Positions 17,816 through 26,779 of a stretch of DNA of 64,000 bases are shown here, piece after piece (position 1 is the first letter of the stretch; each line of letters starts with the position of its first letter). The stretch spans positions 1 to 64,000 of the forward strand of contig JAFTXV010000010.1 of assembly GCA_017461505.1 (NCBI GenBank), in the 5' to 3' direction. The translations under genes and the position numbers were made by a program. The stretch is from Paludibacteraceae bacterium. GTDB taxonomy: Bacteria > Bacteroidota > Bacteroidia > Bacteroidales > Paludibacteraceae. The notes below the pieces were generated by a model. That model had not been told where the DNA came from and made no database searches. It saw nothing but the letters and a program-made list of their open reading frames with translations.

Positions 17816-20719
17816 TTAGAAATCCAAATCAAGTGGAGCAAAGAGACGTGCTTTGGATACTTTTACAATCTTGCCATACTTAGCTTGCAATGCCTTTTGG
17901 TCAATCAATTTAGGATCACCCATCACGATGATAGATACAGGCTGTCCCTTGATATTCTCTTCGTAGAATTGCTTGATTTGCTCGAAGGTAAGATTATTGA
18001 TTGCCTCTTGGTTATATTTAGCAGGATCCATATCGTAGCCCATCTCACGCCATGAATCGTATGTCTCGGTTTTGCCGCGGAATGATGGCTTGGCTGTTTG
18101 TGCGTTCTGACGCAATGCTGCTTTCACGCTCTCGATACGCTCTGGGTACTCAGGCATAGAATCTAGTAATGACATGAAGACATTGATAGCATCTACTGCT
18201 TTATCAGATTGTGTACCGATATAGCCCATGAAGTATGATTCCTTACCTGGCAATGGACCGCGTACTGCTTGACCTGATGCGGTATAAGCCATAGAGCGTT
18301 TCTCGCGGATCTCATCCAATACGATACCTGTAAAACCACCGGAGAAGTATTGGTTAAACGCTTGGAATAGTACTGATTGGTCCTTATCGTATGGCTTACC
18401 ATTAAAGTAGAAGTAGATTGTAGATTGTTGTACATTGGAGTTTGCCAAGAAATACACCTGTGTTTTGTCATATGTTTTCTTTTGGCGAATCTCAGGCGAG
18501 GTAGAAGGCATGACACCCTCTTGCAATGGGAGGTTCTTTGTCAGAATATCCTTTACCTCCTCCACTGGTTTTTGACCGCAATAGTGAATATCCAATGCAT
18601 ACTTGATGGCATTTTGGAATTCTACTTTAAGTTTCAACTCATCCATGTAGTATACATCCATAAATGGCACTACGTCAATATAACGAGATTCTTTGTCAAA
18701 AAGAACATATTCGCGCAATGCAGTAGCTTGCAAACCATCCATCTTTGACATCAAGAAGCGACTTGATAACTCGCTACCCTTAACAGCATCAAACTGCTTA
18801 GTATCGAACTTTGGCATCAACATTTGGCGTTGTACCAATTGGCAAATCTCTGCCAAATGCTCTTCCTCGCCTATGATAGATACAAAGAAGTAACTATCGT
18901 TCACACCGTATCCGCAGCGACCACCCAATTCGGAAAGTTGGCGACGGAATTCTTGTGGCTCGATATTAGGCATAATACCAGCACGGTTCATAAGAGAAGT
19001 TACATACTCCAACATTGGTAATTTAGCTGTACCTACGCCAAAAATCAAATCCAATGAGAAGATGTTATTTTTTGGATTGGTAGCATAATGGAGTTTTACA
19101 TTCTTGTCAATCTCGGTCACTACTACATCATTCATATCCATGAATGTCTGCTTCAGTTCGCCTTGTGGCAGTTGTTTGAATGCCTTGGCGTACTCAGTCT
19201 CTTGGCTATTGATAAGATCCAATGGCTTGATTTTTGGTTTTGCCAACTTATTTTTCTTTGGATCGCCTTCATCAAATGCCAAAGTCATGTAATTGGCGTC
19301 GAAATACTTCTTCGCAATGCGTTGGATATCCTCTTTAGTAAGTGCTTGTATTTTCTCATTCTCAGTAAAGATGTCATCTGTAGGCGTGCCATAGATGAAA
19401 CTTGACACCAGCGCATTCATCTTCGTACCAGAGCTCTCGAACGCCAACTTGTAGTTTTGTGCATACTCAGCTTTCACAGTCTGAATCAGCCAATCAGGTA
19501 TATCACCATTCTTAAGGCGATTAATTTCTGCCATCACAATCTTCTCTGTTGCGGCATTTGACTCGTATGCTTGTTGGTTAGCATCATAATATGGAACAGC
19601 CTCAATGATGATACGACCTTGGTCGCGCAGCGCACTAACGCTCGCACCTGCAGAGGAAACAATACCGTCGATATTGAGTTTGTCAAGCAAACCTGTGTTG
19701 GTGCTGTTGTTGAGCAATGAAACCACAAATTGCAATGGCAACAAATCTTCATCGGTCATCTTCACACCATCGTATACCCAAATCACCATTGGGTAGTAAC
19801 CCATCTTGAACTTATGCTTTGGATTGCCTGCAAACGAAGTCTTGGTATAAGTAGGACGCGCAGGCAACTCCTTGTATTGCAAACGACCAAAAGTCTCCTC
19901 AATCATAGGCTTGGTCGTCTCTGTGTCAAAATCACCTACGATAATCAGTGCCATGTTGTTAGGCACATACCAAGTGTTATAGAAGTCGATGAGTTTGCTG
20001 AGGCGAGGATTCTTCAAATGCTCTGGCAAACCAATCACATCGCGCTCGTATGGGTGCCCCGCAAAGATAGTACTCATCAGCGTTTTGCGCACATGGGTGC
20101 TTGGATTATCCTCGTACATGTTGTATTCCTCAAACACATTCTCCAATTCAGCTTGGAAAGTACGGAACACTGGGTCAATCAAACGATCAGAGAAGATGGT
20201 CAACCACTTGTACATGTTCGCAGCTGGGAATGAGTTGTGGTAACAAGTCATGTCGTAACTAGTGAAGGCGTTCACGCCTGTAGCTCCGATACCATCGAGC
20301 AATACGAAAAAGTCCTCTACGGTAGCGTATTTAGCTGCCTCAATCGACGCTTCGTTAATTTTGGTGGTCAATTCTGCACGCTTTGCCTCATCGGTTGTCA
20401 CTGCATACTCATCGTAGAGGCGGATTATCTCCTCGTAGATAGGTTTCTCTTTCTCCCAGTCGAGTGCACCGATTCTTTGCGTACCCTTAAAGAGCATATG
20501 CTCCAAATAGTGAGCCAAACCAGTATATTCTGCTGGCTCGTCCATGGCACCTGCACGCACAGCTACATAACCCGTTACGTCAGGTTGGTCGTGATCTTCC
20601 CAGAGCATAACGGTCAAACCGTTATCGAGTTTATACTCGGTCAATCCTTCGCGCGTTTGCGCCATCAGCATGGTCAGTGACATCACCATTGCCATGCCCA
20701 ATAAAAACATTTTTTTCAT
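17816..20719 (-). CDS. Periplasmic zinc protease, M16 (pitrilysin/insulinase) family
   Basis: The 967-residue protein holds two fused M16 halves plus a signal peptide (MKKMFLLGMAMVMSLTMLMA). The inverted zinc motif HYLEH is at 70-74, with the distal ligand expected in ENVFEEYNMYEDNPS. The second half lacks HxxEH and is inactive, as usual for the family. These enzymes degrade short peptides in a closed chamber. Its own promoter lies 45-75 bp upstream, and era follows 1 bp after the stop. It adds to the window's peptide-degrading enzymes. Confidence 0.93.
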   Translation of the reverse strand: MKKMFLLGMAMVMSLTMLMAQTREGLTEYKLDNGLTVMLWEDHDQPDVTGYVAVRAGAMDEPAEYTGLAHYLEHMLFKGTQRIGALDWEKEKPIYEEIIRLYDEYAVTTDEAKRAELTTKINEASIEAAKYATVEDFFVLLDGIGATGVNAFTSYDMTCYHNSFPAANMYKWLTIFSDRLIDPVFRTFQAELENVFEEYNMYEDNPSTHVRKTLMSTIFAGHPYERDVIGLPEHLKNPRLSKLIDFYNTWYVPNNMALIIVGDFDTETTKPMIEETFGRLQYKELPARPTYTKTSFAGNPKHKFKMGYYPMVIWVYDGVKMTDEDLLPLQFVVSLLNNSTNTGLLDKLNIDGIVSSAGASVSALRDQGRIIIEAVPYYDANQQAYESNAATEKIVMAEINRLKNGDIPDWLIQTVKAEYAQNYKLAFESSGTKMNALVSSFIYGTPTDDIFTENEKIQALTKEDIQRIAKKYFDANYMTLAFDEGDPKKNKLAKPKIKPLDLINSQETEYAKAFKQLPQGELKQTFMDMNDVVVTEIDKNVKLHYATNPKNNIFSLDLIFGVGTAKLPMLEYVTSLMNRAGIMPNIEPQEFRRQLSELGGRCGYGVNDSYFFVSIIGEEEHLAEICQLVQRQMLMPKFDTKQFDAVKGSELSSRFLMSKMDGLQATALREYVLFDKESRYIDVVPFMDVYYMDELKLKVEFQNAIKYALDIHYCGQKPVEEVKDILTKNLPLQEGVMPSTSPEIRQKKTYDKTQVYFLANSNVQQSTIYFYFNGKPYDKDQSVLFQAFNQYFSGGFTGIVLDEIREKRSMAYTASGQAVRGPLPGKESYFMGYIGTQSDKAVDAINVFMSLLDSMPEYPERIESVKAALRQNAQTAKPSFRGKTETYDSWREMGYDMDPAKYNQEAINNLTFEQIKQFYEENIKGQPVSIIVMGDPKLIDQKALQAKYGKIVKVSKARLFAPLDLDF

Positions 20720-20762
20720 ATTGTTTAAAATTACATTTTAATTCTCAATGCAAAATATCGTG

Positions 20763-20794
20763 CAAAGGTAGTGTTTTTTTTTGAAATATGCAAA
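20763..20794 (-). promoter_or_regulatory. Promoter of the M16 protease gene
   Basis: The minus strand shows TTTG (20794-20791), a 20-bp spacer and TACCTTTG (20770-20763), an exact match to the Bacteroidetes -33/-7 pattern, about 43 bp before the ATG. Confidence 0.8.
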
Positions 20795-20812
20795 TATTTC
20801 ATGTAATTAGTA

Positions 20813-22114
20813 TTACAACACCCCTTGGTAGTATTGCAGGATACGCAGACGGAAGAGGTAGTTGTATTGCGCCTGGAGGCGAGTGGATTGTGCCTGCAAG
20901 TGGTTGTTGCGTGCCTCTTGGTACTCATATAGCGAGCAACGTCCTGCCTCGTATTTCTGCGTGGTGTAGCGTAGGGCTTCTGCGGTGGATTGCTCGGCTT
21001 TCTCGGATGCCGATTGCTCGATGCTGGCATTGCGAGCGTTGTAGTACGCTTGGTCAATCTCCTTGCGCAAGTCTTTCTTCTGTTGCTCTAAATCCAGACG
21101 CGCATTCTCGAGCGCCAGTTTCTGTTGCTTCACGCGAGTGGAGGTTTGCATCTTGTCGTAGATAGGCACATGCAGGTTTAAGCTCACCGATGCGCTGAAG
21201 TTGTCCCTCATTTGGGTGCCGAAAGTATTATTATCAGCCCCTTGCATATCGTAGTAGCCCGTTCCGACATTAGCCCCCGCAGAGAGCGTAGGCGAATAGG
21301 CGGACTTGGTGCCTTTGAGTGCGCTCTCGTTGGCTTGAATCGTGTATTCCAATGCCTTGATCTCTGGGCGAGATTGCAAGGCGATTTGATACACTTCCTC
21401 GTTGTTGGGCAGCAAGCCACCTGCCAATTCTTCGTGACTTGGAGTAGCAATATCGAAATGGGTAATGTCTTGCAGTTCGATGGCTTGCGCTAAGTCCAAG
21501 AGCGATAGTTGCAGGTTGTTTTGGCGTTGCGTGACTTCCAACTCCTCGCGAGCTGCTTGCGCTTGCAGCGTGTAGAGTTCGCCTGCAGGCAAACGGTTGA
21601 TAGCCACCAATGCTGAATCACGTTGCAACTTCAGGCGTGTATCAGCCAGTTGGTTTTCAGCTACGGCGAGCAATTCTTTGCAGAGCAGCACTTGCAAATA
21701 CATGGTGGATATATTCATCTTGATTTGCAGTTGCAGTGCCTGCATATTGGCTTCGGATGCCTGCATATTGGCGCGTGCTTGGTCGATATTGAACTTCATT
21801 TGCAGTCCATCGAACAGCACAATATTAGCAGCCAGATTGAAGGTGGTTTGCGATGAGTTTTGTGCGTGATAGATATTGTCCGCTCCTATTGAGCGTCCGA
21901 ATATCCAGCTCTGCCCTGCCGAACCACTGATAGATGGCGATATATCGGCTTTGGACTGGGTATATTGCAAGCGTTGCGAGGCATATTGATTGCCTTGCTT
22001 CTGCATAGTCAGACTATTGAGTAAAGCCGAGTCAATACACTGTTGCAATGTAAATACTTCGGCATGTACGCCCAACGATAGAAGGCAAAGAGAAATGATA
22101 AGTAGTTGTTTCAT
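20813..22114 (-). CDS. TolC-family outer-membrane channel of the ABC export operon
   Basis: This is a 433-residue outer-membrane efflux protein with signal peptide MKQLLIISLCLLSLGVHA and the opening repeat FTLQQCIDSALLNSLTMQKQ. Coiled-coil segments rich in Ala, Gln and Leu follow (for example ENARLDLEQQKKDLRKEIDQ). It is the last gene of a minus-strand operon: ATPase, two permeases, adaptor and this channel. It should form the outer-membrane exit for that MacAB-like pump. It is not closely similar to the TolC paralogue at 1-1043. Confidence 0.92.
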   Translation of the reverse strand: MKQLLIISLCLLSLGVHAEVFTLQQCIDSALLNSLTMQKQGNQYASQRLQYTQSKADISPSISGSAGQSWIFGRSIGADNIYHAQNSSQTTFNLAANIVLFDGLQMKFNIDQARANMQASEANMQALQLQIKMNISTMYLQVLLCKELLAVAENQLADTRLKLQRDSALVAINRLPAGELYTLQAQAAREELEVTQRQNNLQLSLLDLAQAIELQDITHFDIATPSHEELAGGLLPNNEEVYQIALQSRPEIKALEYTIQANESALKGTKSAYSPTLSAGANVGTGYYDMQGADNNTFGTQMRDNFSASVSLNLHVPIYDKMQTSTRVKQQKLALENARLDLEQQKKDLRKEIDQAYYNARNASIEQSASEKAEQSTAEALRYTTQKYEAGRCSLYEYQEARNNHLQAQSTRLQAQYNYLFRLRILQYYQGVL

Positions 22115-22117
22115 AGC

Positions 22118-23215
22118 TTATTGTGTGATTTGGTTGCCACGAATAATATCTCCTTCTTGCACGCTATCAAGCACCTCTATTTGCAGTCCATCGGATAGAC
22201 CAGTGCGTATCTCTCGTCGCTCGGTGGCTTGGGTGGCAGTATCGGTGATGAGTTGAATATATGACTTGTCGCCTTCCATCTCTACGGTGTATTCGGGAAT
22301 AGTGAGCACGTTCACACGTTCTGCCAAAACAATCTCGGCATTGGCACTATACCCTGCGCGAATCACTACGCTATCGGGAATGGTGGCAGCACCTTTGATT
22401 TCGAACATCATCGCACCATTTTGCTCGGTGCCTTTTGGGGCAATGTATTCGAGTGTTGCGCTGAAGCGTTGGTCGTTGAGTGCACCAATCACCAAGTCCA
22501 TACGCATGCCTTCGCGCAGTTTGCCTACCTCTGTCTCATCGATACTACCGACAAAGAGTAGGTCTTGCATATCTGCCACGGTGGCGATAGTAGTACCATC
22601 GTTGAAGGTGTTGGTGAGAATGACCGAGTTACCCACTTTGACTGGCACATCCAAGACGGTGCCTGCAATAGTGGCTTTCACGATGGTGTTGGTGAAACCC
22701 GCATCGGCTTTTTGTGCCACGCCGTCGCGTGTGATGCTGAGGTGGTCTTCGGCAGCCAAGTACTCCTCTTGGTCGGAGATGTATTGCAATCGCGATTTCT
22801 CGTATGCCTCGTTGGCAATCACGTTTTGTGCCAATAGAACGGAATCGCGCTCAAAGACTTTGCGTGAGTTCTCCAGATTGTATTTAGCAAGGCGCACACG
22901 CGATTCGGCACTATTGAGTTGCGCCATATCGGGGATGACCTTGATTTTGGCAATAGCATCGCCTACACGCACTTTGTCGCCTGCTTGTTTGTAGAGTTCG
23001 GTGATGATACCTGATATCTGAGGTTTGATTTCCACCTCATCGCGTGGCTCAATCTTACCCGTAACGATGGTGCTCTTTTGAATCGTGCTCAATGCCACCA
23101 CTTGTGTCTCGTACTTCACTGGTTTGGGGCGTGACTGTTGCCATAGATACACGAAAACTCCTACTACCACTGCGGCGATAATTGCCAACAGAATCCATTT
23201 CTTTGCTTTTTTCAT
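22118..23215 (-). CDS. MacA/HlyD-type periplasmic adaptor
   Basis: This 365-residue membrane-fusion protein has an N-terminal membrane helix (KWILLAIIAAVVVGVFVYLW) and a biotinyl-lipoyl fold starting PRDEVEIKPQISGIITELY. Next come a coiled-coil hairpin (LNSAESRVRLAKYNLENSRK) and beta-barrel domains. It bridges inner-membrane ABC permeases and TolC. It is 3 bp upstream of the TolC gene. The 108-bp gap to the permease gene above it is filled with 7-mer repeats and small hairpins. Confidence 0.92.
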   Translation of the reverse strand: MKKAKKWILLAIIAAVVVGVFVYLWQQSRPKPVKYETQVVALSTIQKSTIVTGKIEPRDEVEIKPQISGIITELYKQAGDKVRVGDAIAKIKVIPDMAQLNSAESRVRLAKYNLENSRKVFERDSVLLAQNVIANEAYEKSRLQYISDQEEYLAAEDHLSITRDGVAQKADAGFTNTIVKATIAGTVLDVPVKVGNSVILTNTFNDGTTIATVADMQDLLFVGSIDETEVGKLREGMRMDLVIGALNDQRFSATLEYIAPKGTEQNGAMMFEIKGAATIPDSVVIRAGYSANAEIVLAERVNVLTIPEYTVEMEGDKSYIQLITDTATQATERREIRTGLSDGLQIEVLDSVQEGDIIRGNQITQ

Positions 23216-23234
23216 ATGCTTGTTATTTTTATTT

Positions 23235-23312
23235 CATAATTGTGCAGCTCTGCTGCTTACCTTGCCTATCACCTATAACCTATAGCCCAAAGGGCGTCCT
23301 ATATTCTGTGCG
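23235..23312. repeat. Small hairpins and 7-mer array between permease and adaptor genes
   Basis: Elements in order: hairpin GCAGC-tct-GCTGC (also at 48619); four 7-mers cctatca, cctataa, cctatag, cccaaag (23265-23292); the palindromic word agcccaaagggcg related to elements in aroQ and mtaB; and hairpin GTGCGC-tt-GCGCAC. The mosaic sits inside an operon, so it is transcribed. Confidence 0.65.
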
Positions 23313-23323
23313 CTTGCGCACTT

Positions 23324-24559
23324 TTATTCCTCGTTAAGTGCCTCGATAGGCTTGATGGCTAATGCTCGGCGAGCCGGCAATAGTCCTGCTAATAGTCCGA
23401 TAACCAATAATATCACTAATCCGCCAATGGCTATGCCAAAACTGATTTGCATGTCCTGGCTAAACATCTCATTGCCCTGCAAGAGTTGTTGTGCCAATTG
23501 TAGTACGCCAACGCCTGCCACTATGCCTAACAGTCCTGCTAACAGCGTGAGCAGTGTACTCTCTGCCAAGATCTGCTTGGTAATCACCCACGGGCTGGCA
23601 CCTATCGCACGACGGATACCTATCTCCTTGGTGCGTTCGCGCACGGTTACGAGCATGATATTGCTGACACCTACCGCACCCGAAATCAGTGTGCCTAAAC
23701 CGATGAGCCATATCAGTGCGCTTAATCCGACAACCAGATATTGGAATGCTTTGAGCGTTTCCTCCATGTTCATGGTGTACATGGCGCGGTTGTCATCGGG
23801 AGCGATGGTATAGAGGTCTTTTAACACAGTCTTCAGTTCTTCCTCCACGATACTGACGGGTGTGTTCGATTGGGCAGTAGCCATGATGAGATGGATATTT
23901 TCGCCCAGTTGGCGAGCTTGCTGCAGCGTGGAGATTGGCCAGAAGACTTGTTGGTCGGGATGTCCGCCTAAATAGACTTGCGCTTTGGTCTTTTGCTTCA
24001 CGCCCACTATGCGTAACTGCATGTTGCCAATATGCAAGAGTTTGCCTACGGGGTTGCCTCCTTCGGGGAATAGTTTGTTGTACACCTCGTTGCCTATGAC
24101 ACATACTTTTCGCTTCTCCTGTACATCAATCTCGTTGATCTCGCGTCCGTAGAGCAATGGGACATATAGTATCTTGGGATGGTCGGGGGTGATACCCACC
24201 ATATTATACTCATCGTGCCATGTACCAAAGCGCACGGTGCTTTCTCCGCCAAAGCACATGGGTGAGATGACATCAGCGTGGGTGGCTGCATGGCGAATAG
24301 TGGGCATATCTTGGTTGTGGATAGACCAAGTCCGTCCCTTTTGCAAGCCCTTGTAGGGTTTGCTGGTGCGGTCGGGAATAACGAAGCACGAATTGATAGC
24401 AAAGCCCTCAACATTAGCCATGATACCTTGGGTGAGCGATTGCCCCAAGCCCACCAATACCAATAGCATCATCATGCCCCAGAAGACACCAAAGCCCGTC
24501 AAGATACTGCGTGAACGGTTCTTGGTAATCGTAGCCCATATTTCTTCAAAAAAGTCCAT
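23324..24559 (-). CDS. ABC transporter permease, MacB type (second copy)
   Basis: The 411-residue permease has an N-terminal helix, a large periplasmic domain (about 45-280) and three C-terminal helices beginning GLGTLISGAVGVSNIMLV, followed by the coupling segment RTKEIGIRRAIGA. This is the MacB/FtsX-like layout. It pairs with the preceding permease to form a heterodimer with the separate ATPase. Such systems export peptides, lipoproteins or drugs by mechanotransmission; the substrate here is unknown. Confidence 0.92.
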   Translation of the reverse strand: MDFFEEIWATITKNRSRSILTGFGVFWGMMMLLVLVGLGQSLTQGIMANVEGFAINSCFVIPDRTSKPYKGLQKGRTWSIHNQDMPTIRHAATHADVISPMCFGGESTVRFGTWHDEYNMVGITPDHPKILYVPLLYGREINEIDVQEKRKVCVIGNEVYNKLFPEGGNPVGKLLHIGNMQLRIVGVKQKTKAQVYLGGHPDQQVFWPISTLQQARQLGENIHLIMATAQSNTPVSIVEEELKTVLKDLYTIAPDDNRAMYTMNMEETLKAFQYLVVGLSALIWLIGLGTLISGAVGVSNIMLVTVRERTKEIGIRRAIGASPWVITKQILAESTLLTLLAGLLGIVAGVGVLQLAQQLLQGNEMFSQDMQISFGIAIGGLVILLVIGLLAGLLPARRALAIKPIEALNEE

Positions 24560-24561
24560 TC

Positions 24562-24589
24562 CTCTAAACTCTAAACACTAAACTACTTA
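24562..24589. repeat. 7-mer array at the permease gene junction
   Basis: Four units ctctaaa, ctctaaa, cactaaa and ctactta. The array overlaps the last codons of the upstream permease (stop at 24583) and fills the 23-bp gap to the next gene. Confidence 0.75.
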
Positions 24590-25800
24590 TCCGCATTCAT
24601 TGCCTCAATCGGTTTGATACGCATAGCGCGGTAGGCAGGTATAGCGCCTGCAATCACGCCAATAATAATCAATATTAGGGTAGCCACCATTACTGCCCAG
24701 CCATCTACAGATGGATTGACCAGCACTTGCTCTTGTGCGTTGGCGGTTAGCATGCCAATCAGCGACACTACGCCGCTACCCAACAGCACACCTATCAAGC
24801 CAAAGATACTGGTAATCGCCAACGACTCGCCCACTACGGACAGCATCACCGTGATAGGCGGTGCGCCTAATGCCTTGCGGATACCCAACTCCTTGGTGCG
24901 TTCGCGCACCGATACCAACATGATATTGCTCACGCCTACTGCACCGGACACCAATGTACAAAGACCTAATATCAAGATAAATAGTCGGATAGCCCCCATC
25001 ACACGTGCTTGCTCCTCCACCGACTCCTCTTGTGTCCATACGCCCACAGCACCCGGGTCTTCTTTGTCGAATTGCATTGGTCCTGCCAAGAGGGTCTTGA
25101 CGCGCTTTTCGATATTGCGTGTGCCACTGGTCATGGTCATGGACATCTTTTGGAACTTGCGGCTGGTGCTGAAAATGTTTTGGTGTGTGGAGAAAGGAAT
25201 AAACATACTGGCACCTTGCCACCGTTCGCCTTTCTCACATACTCCCACTACGCGGAAGCGCACGTTATTTACCTTGATAAACTCCCCTAATATCTGCTCT
25301 GCGCTGACGCCCAACATCTCTATGGCGCGTTCATCAAGGACGCATATTTTCTCTCGCTGGGCAATATCGCGTGCGTTCACGAAGCGTCCGCATAGTAGAT
25401 TCTTATTGAAGATATGCTGATAATCGCCTTCGATGCCCGTCACTTCTAAAGTGATGCTCTCTTTGCCATAGACCGTTTCCACGCCATACTTGGATGCGAC
25501 GCGCGAAAATAGTTCCACCTCGGGCAGGTTGCGAATCAGTTGTGCATCGTTGTCGGTGAAGAATAGGTAGCGCGAGGAAGGCAGACCTTTGTATGGTAGG
25601 GTGGTCCATGATGTCCAGATATCTACCGAATTGCTGAGGCGCGAACCATAGTTGGCTTGCATGCCATTTTCCAATCCCTTGCTCACGCCTAAGAGTACTA
25701 CCAGAATGAAGATTCCCCAGACCACAGCAAAGCCAGTCATGGCGGTGCGGAACTTATTCTGCCGCAGCGATTCCCATATTTCGTGCAATAAATCTCTCAT
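24583..25800 (-). CDS. ABC transporter permease, MacB type (first copy)
   Basis: This 405-residue MacB-like permease is similar in layout to the next gene: N-terminal helix, periplasmic domain, then three helices with LVSGAVGVSNIMLVSVRERT and KELGIRKALGA. It lies between the ATPase and the second permease. The paired arrangement suggests an obligate heterodimer. Both gene ends run into short 7-mer repeats. Confidence 0.92.
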   Translation of the reverse strand: MRDLLHEIWESLRQNKFRTAMTGFAVVWGIFILVVLLGVSKGLENGMQANYGSRLSNSVDIWTSWTTLPYKGLPSSRYLFFTDNDAQLIRNLPEVELFSRVASKYGVETVYGKESITLEVTGIEGDYQHIFNKNLLCGRFVNARDIAQREKICVLDERAIEMLGVSAEQILGEFIKVNNVRFRVVGVCEKGERWQGASMFIPFSTHQNIFSTSRKFQKMSMTMTSGTRNIEKRVKTLLAGPMQFDKEDPGAVGVWTQEESVEEQARVMGAIRLFILILGLCTLVSGAVGVSNIMLVSVRERTKELGIRKALGAPPITVMLSVVGESLAITSIFGLIGVLLGSGVVSLIGMLTANAQEQVLVNPSVDGWAVMVATLILIIIGVIAGAIPAYRAMRIKPIEAMNADK

Positions 25801-25809
25801 CTCCCTTGC

Positions 25810-25844
25810 CTTTACACTCTACACTTTACACCCTACACCTAAAT
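25810..25844. repeat. 7-mer array at the ATPase-permease junction
   Basis: Five units: ctttaca, ctctaca, ctttaca, ccctaca and cctaaat. It fills the 38-bp gap and touches the ATPase stop at 25839. Confidence 0.75.
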
Positions 25845-26498
25845 AACCCCATCTTTAATCCGAACGATACGTTGCGTAGCGTCCGCAATGCTCTGTTCGT
25901 GGGTGACAATCACGGTGGTGATACCTTCGGAATTGAGTTGCTTGAAGACGTCCATCATCTCCACCGAAGTCTTGGAATCCAATGCACCTGTTGGCTCATC
26001 CGCCAGTAGCACGCTTGGGTTGCCCACAATCGCGCGAGCAATGGCTACGCGCTGGCGCTGACCACCCGACATCTCGTGAGGCAGGTGCGTAGCCCAGTCT
26101 TTGAGCCCCATACGCTCTAGTTGCTCCATGGCACGCATGTAGCGTTCTTTGCGTGGTACACCTTTATAATACAGGGGCAATGCCACATTCTCTACTGCGT
26201 TCTTGAAGTTCAGCAGGTTGAAGCTCTGGAATACAAACCCAATCAACTCGTTGCGCAGGCGTGCACCTTGTGTTTCGTTGAGGTCTTTGATTAGGTGTCC
26301 GTTGAGGTGATACGTGCCCTCGTCGTAATTGTCCAATATGCCCAAGATGTTGAGCAGCGTGGACTTACCCGACCCCGAAGAACCCATGATAGACACCAGT
26401 TCGCCCTTGTTGATATGCAGGTCGATGCCTTTCAGCACATGCAACGCGTTGGGAGTGCCCAAGTTGTAGGTCTTGTGTATGTTTTCTAAATGTATCAT
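25839..26498 (-). CDS. ABC transporter ATP-binding protein, MacB/LolD type
   Basis: This 219-residue ATPase has Walker A GSSGSGKST (about 36-44), Q-loop FVFQSFNLL, signature MSGGQRQR, Walker B VLLADEP and the H-loop His in VIVTHE. It energises the two permeases that follow. It is the first gene of the operon. The promoter lies about 80-110 bp upstream next to a run of ten G on the coding strand, which could make expression variable. Confidence 0.95.
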   Translation of the reverse strand: MIHLENIHKTYNLGTPNALHVLKGIDLHINKGELVSIMGSSGSGKSTLLNILGILDNYDEGTYHLNGHLIKDLNETQGARLRNELIGFVFQSFNLLNFKNAVENVALPLYYKGVPRKERYMRAMEQLERMGLKDWATHLPHEMSGGQRQRVAIARAIVGNPSVLLADEPTGALDSKTSVEMMDVFKQLNSEGITTVIVTHEQSIADATQRIVRIKDGVI

Positions 26499-26576
26499 AG
26501 TCGTGATTGTATTACCTTATACATTATATTAGACAAATCAAAACAGCTAAATACTACACCTATGTGAAAATTTTTG

Positions 26577-26608
26577 CAAAATTACTATTTTTCTTTGAAT
26601 TATGCAAA
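26577..26608 (-). promoter_or_regulatory. Promoter of the ABC export operon
   Basis: The minus strand shows TTTG (26608-26605), a 20-bp spacer and TAATTTTG (26584-26577). A C10 tract (G10 on the minus strand) at 26615-26624 sits 6 bp upstream of the -33 box. Confidence 0.65.
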
Positions 26609-26614
26609 TTATTT

Positions 26615-26624
26615 CCCCCCCCCC
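26615..26624. repeat. Homopolymer run of ten C upstream of the export operon promoter
   Basis: Ten consecutive C, flanked by atttc and atttct. Runs of this length are prone to slippage. The rest of the 281-bp spacer holds the tdh terminator and a tgtgtag-rich stretch (26722-26777). Confidence 0.8.
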
Positions 26625-26693
26625 ATTTCTTTCTTTTGCTATTCGACTTGTCAAACGAAGATGTTTATGTCGTAGCAGTGGTGTGGACAACAA

Positions 26694-26721
26694 CTCACCC
26701 AGTCTGATGAGACTGGGTGAG
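26694..26721 (-). terminator. Probable terminator after tdh
   Basis: CTCACCCAGTCT and its complement form a perfect 12-bp stem with a 4-nt loop, about 60 bp downstream of the tdh stop. The following T-stretch (TTGTTGTCC on the minus strand) is weak. Confidence 0.6.
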
Positions 26722-26779
26722 CATGTGTAGTATTGTTTAGCAGTTGTGTAGCGTAGTGTAGGATTGTGTAGCGTGGTTT

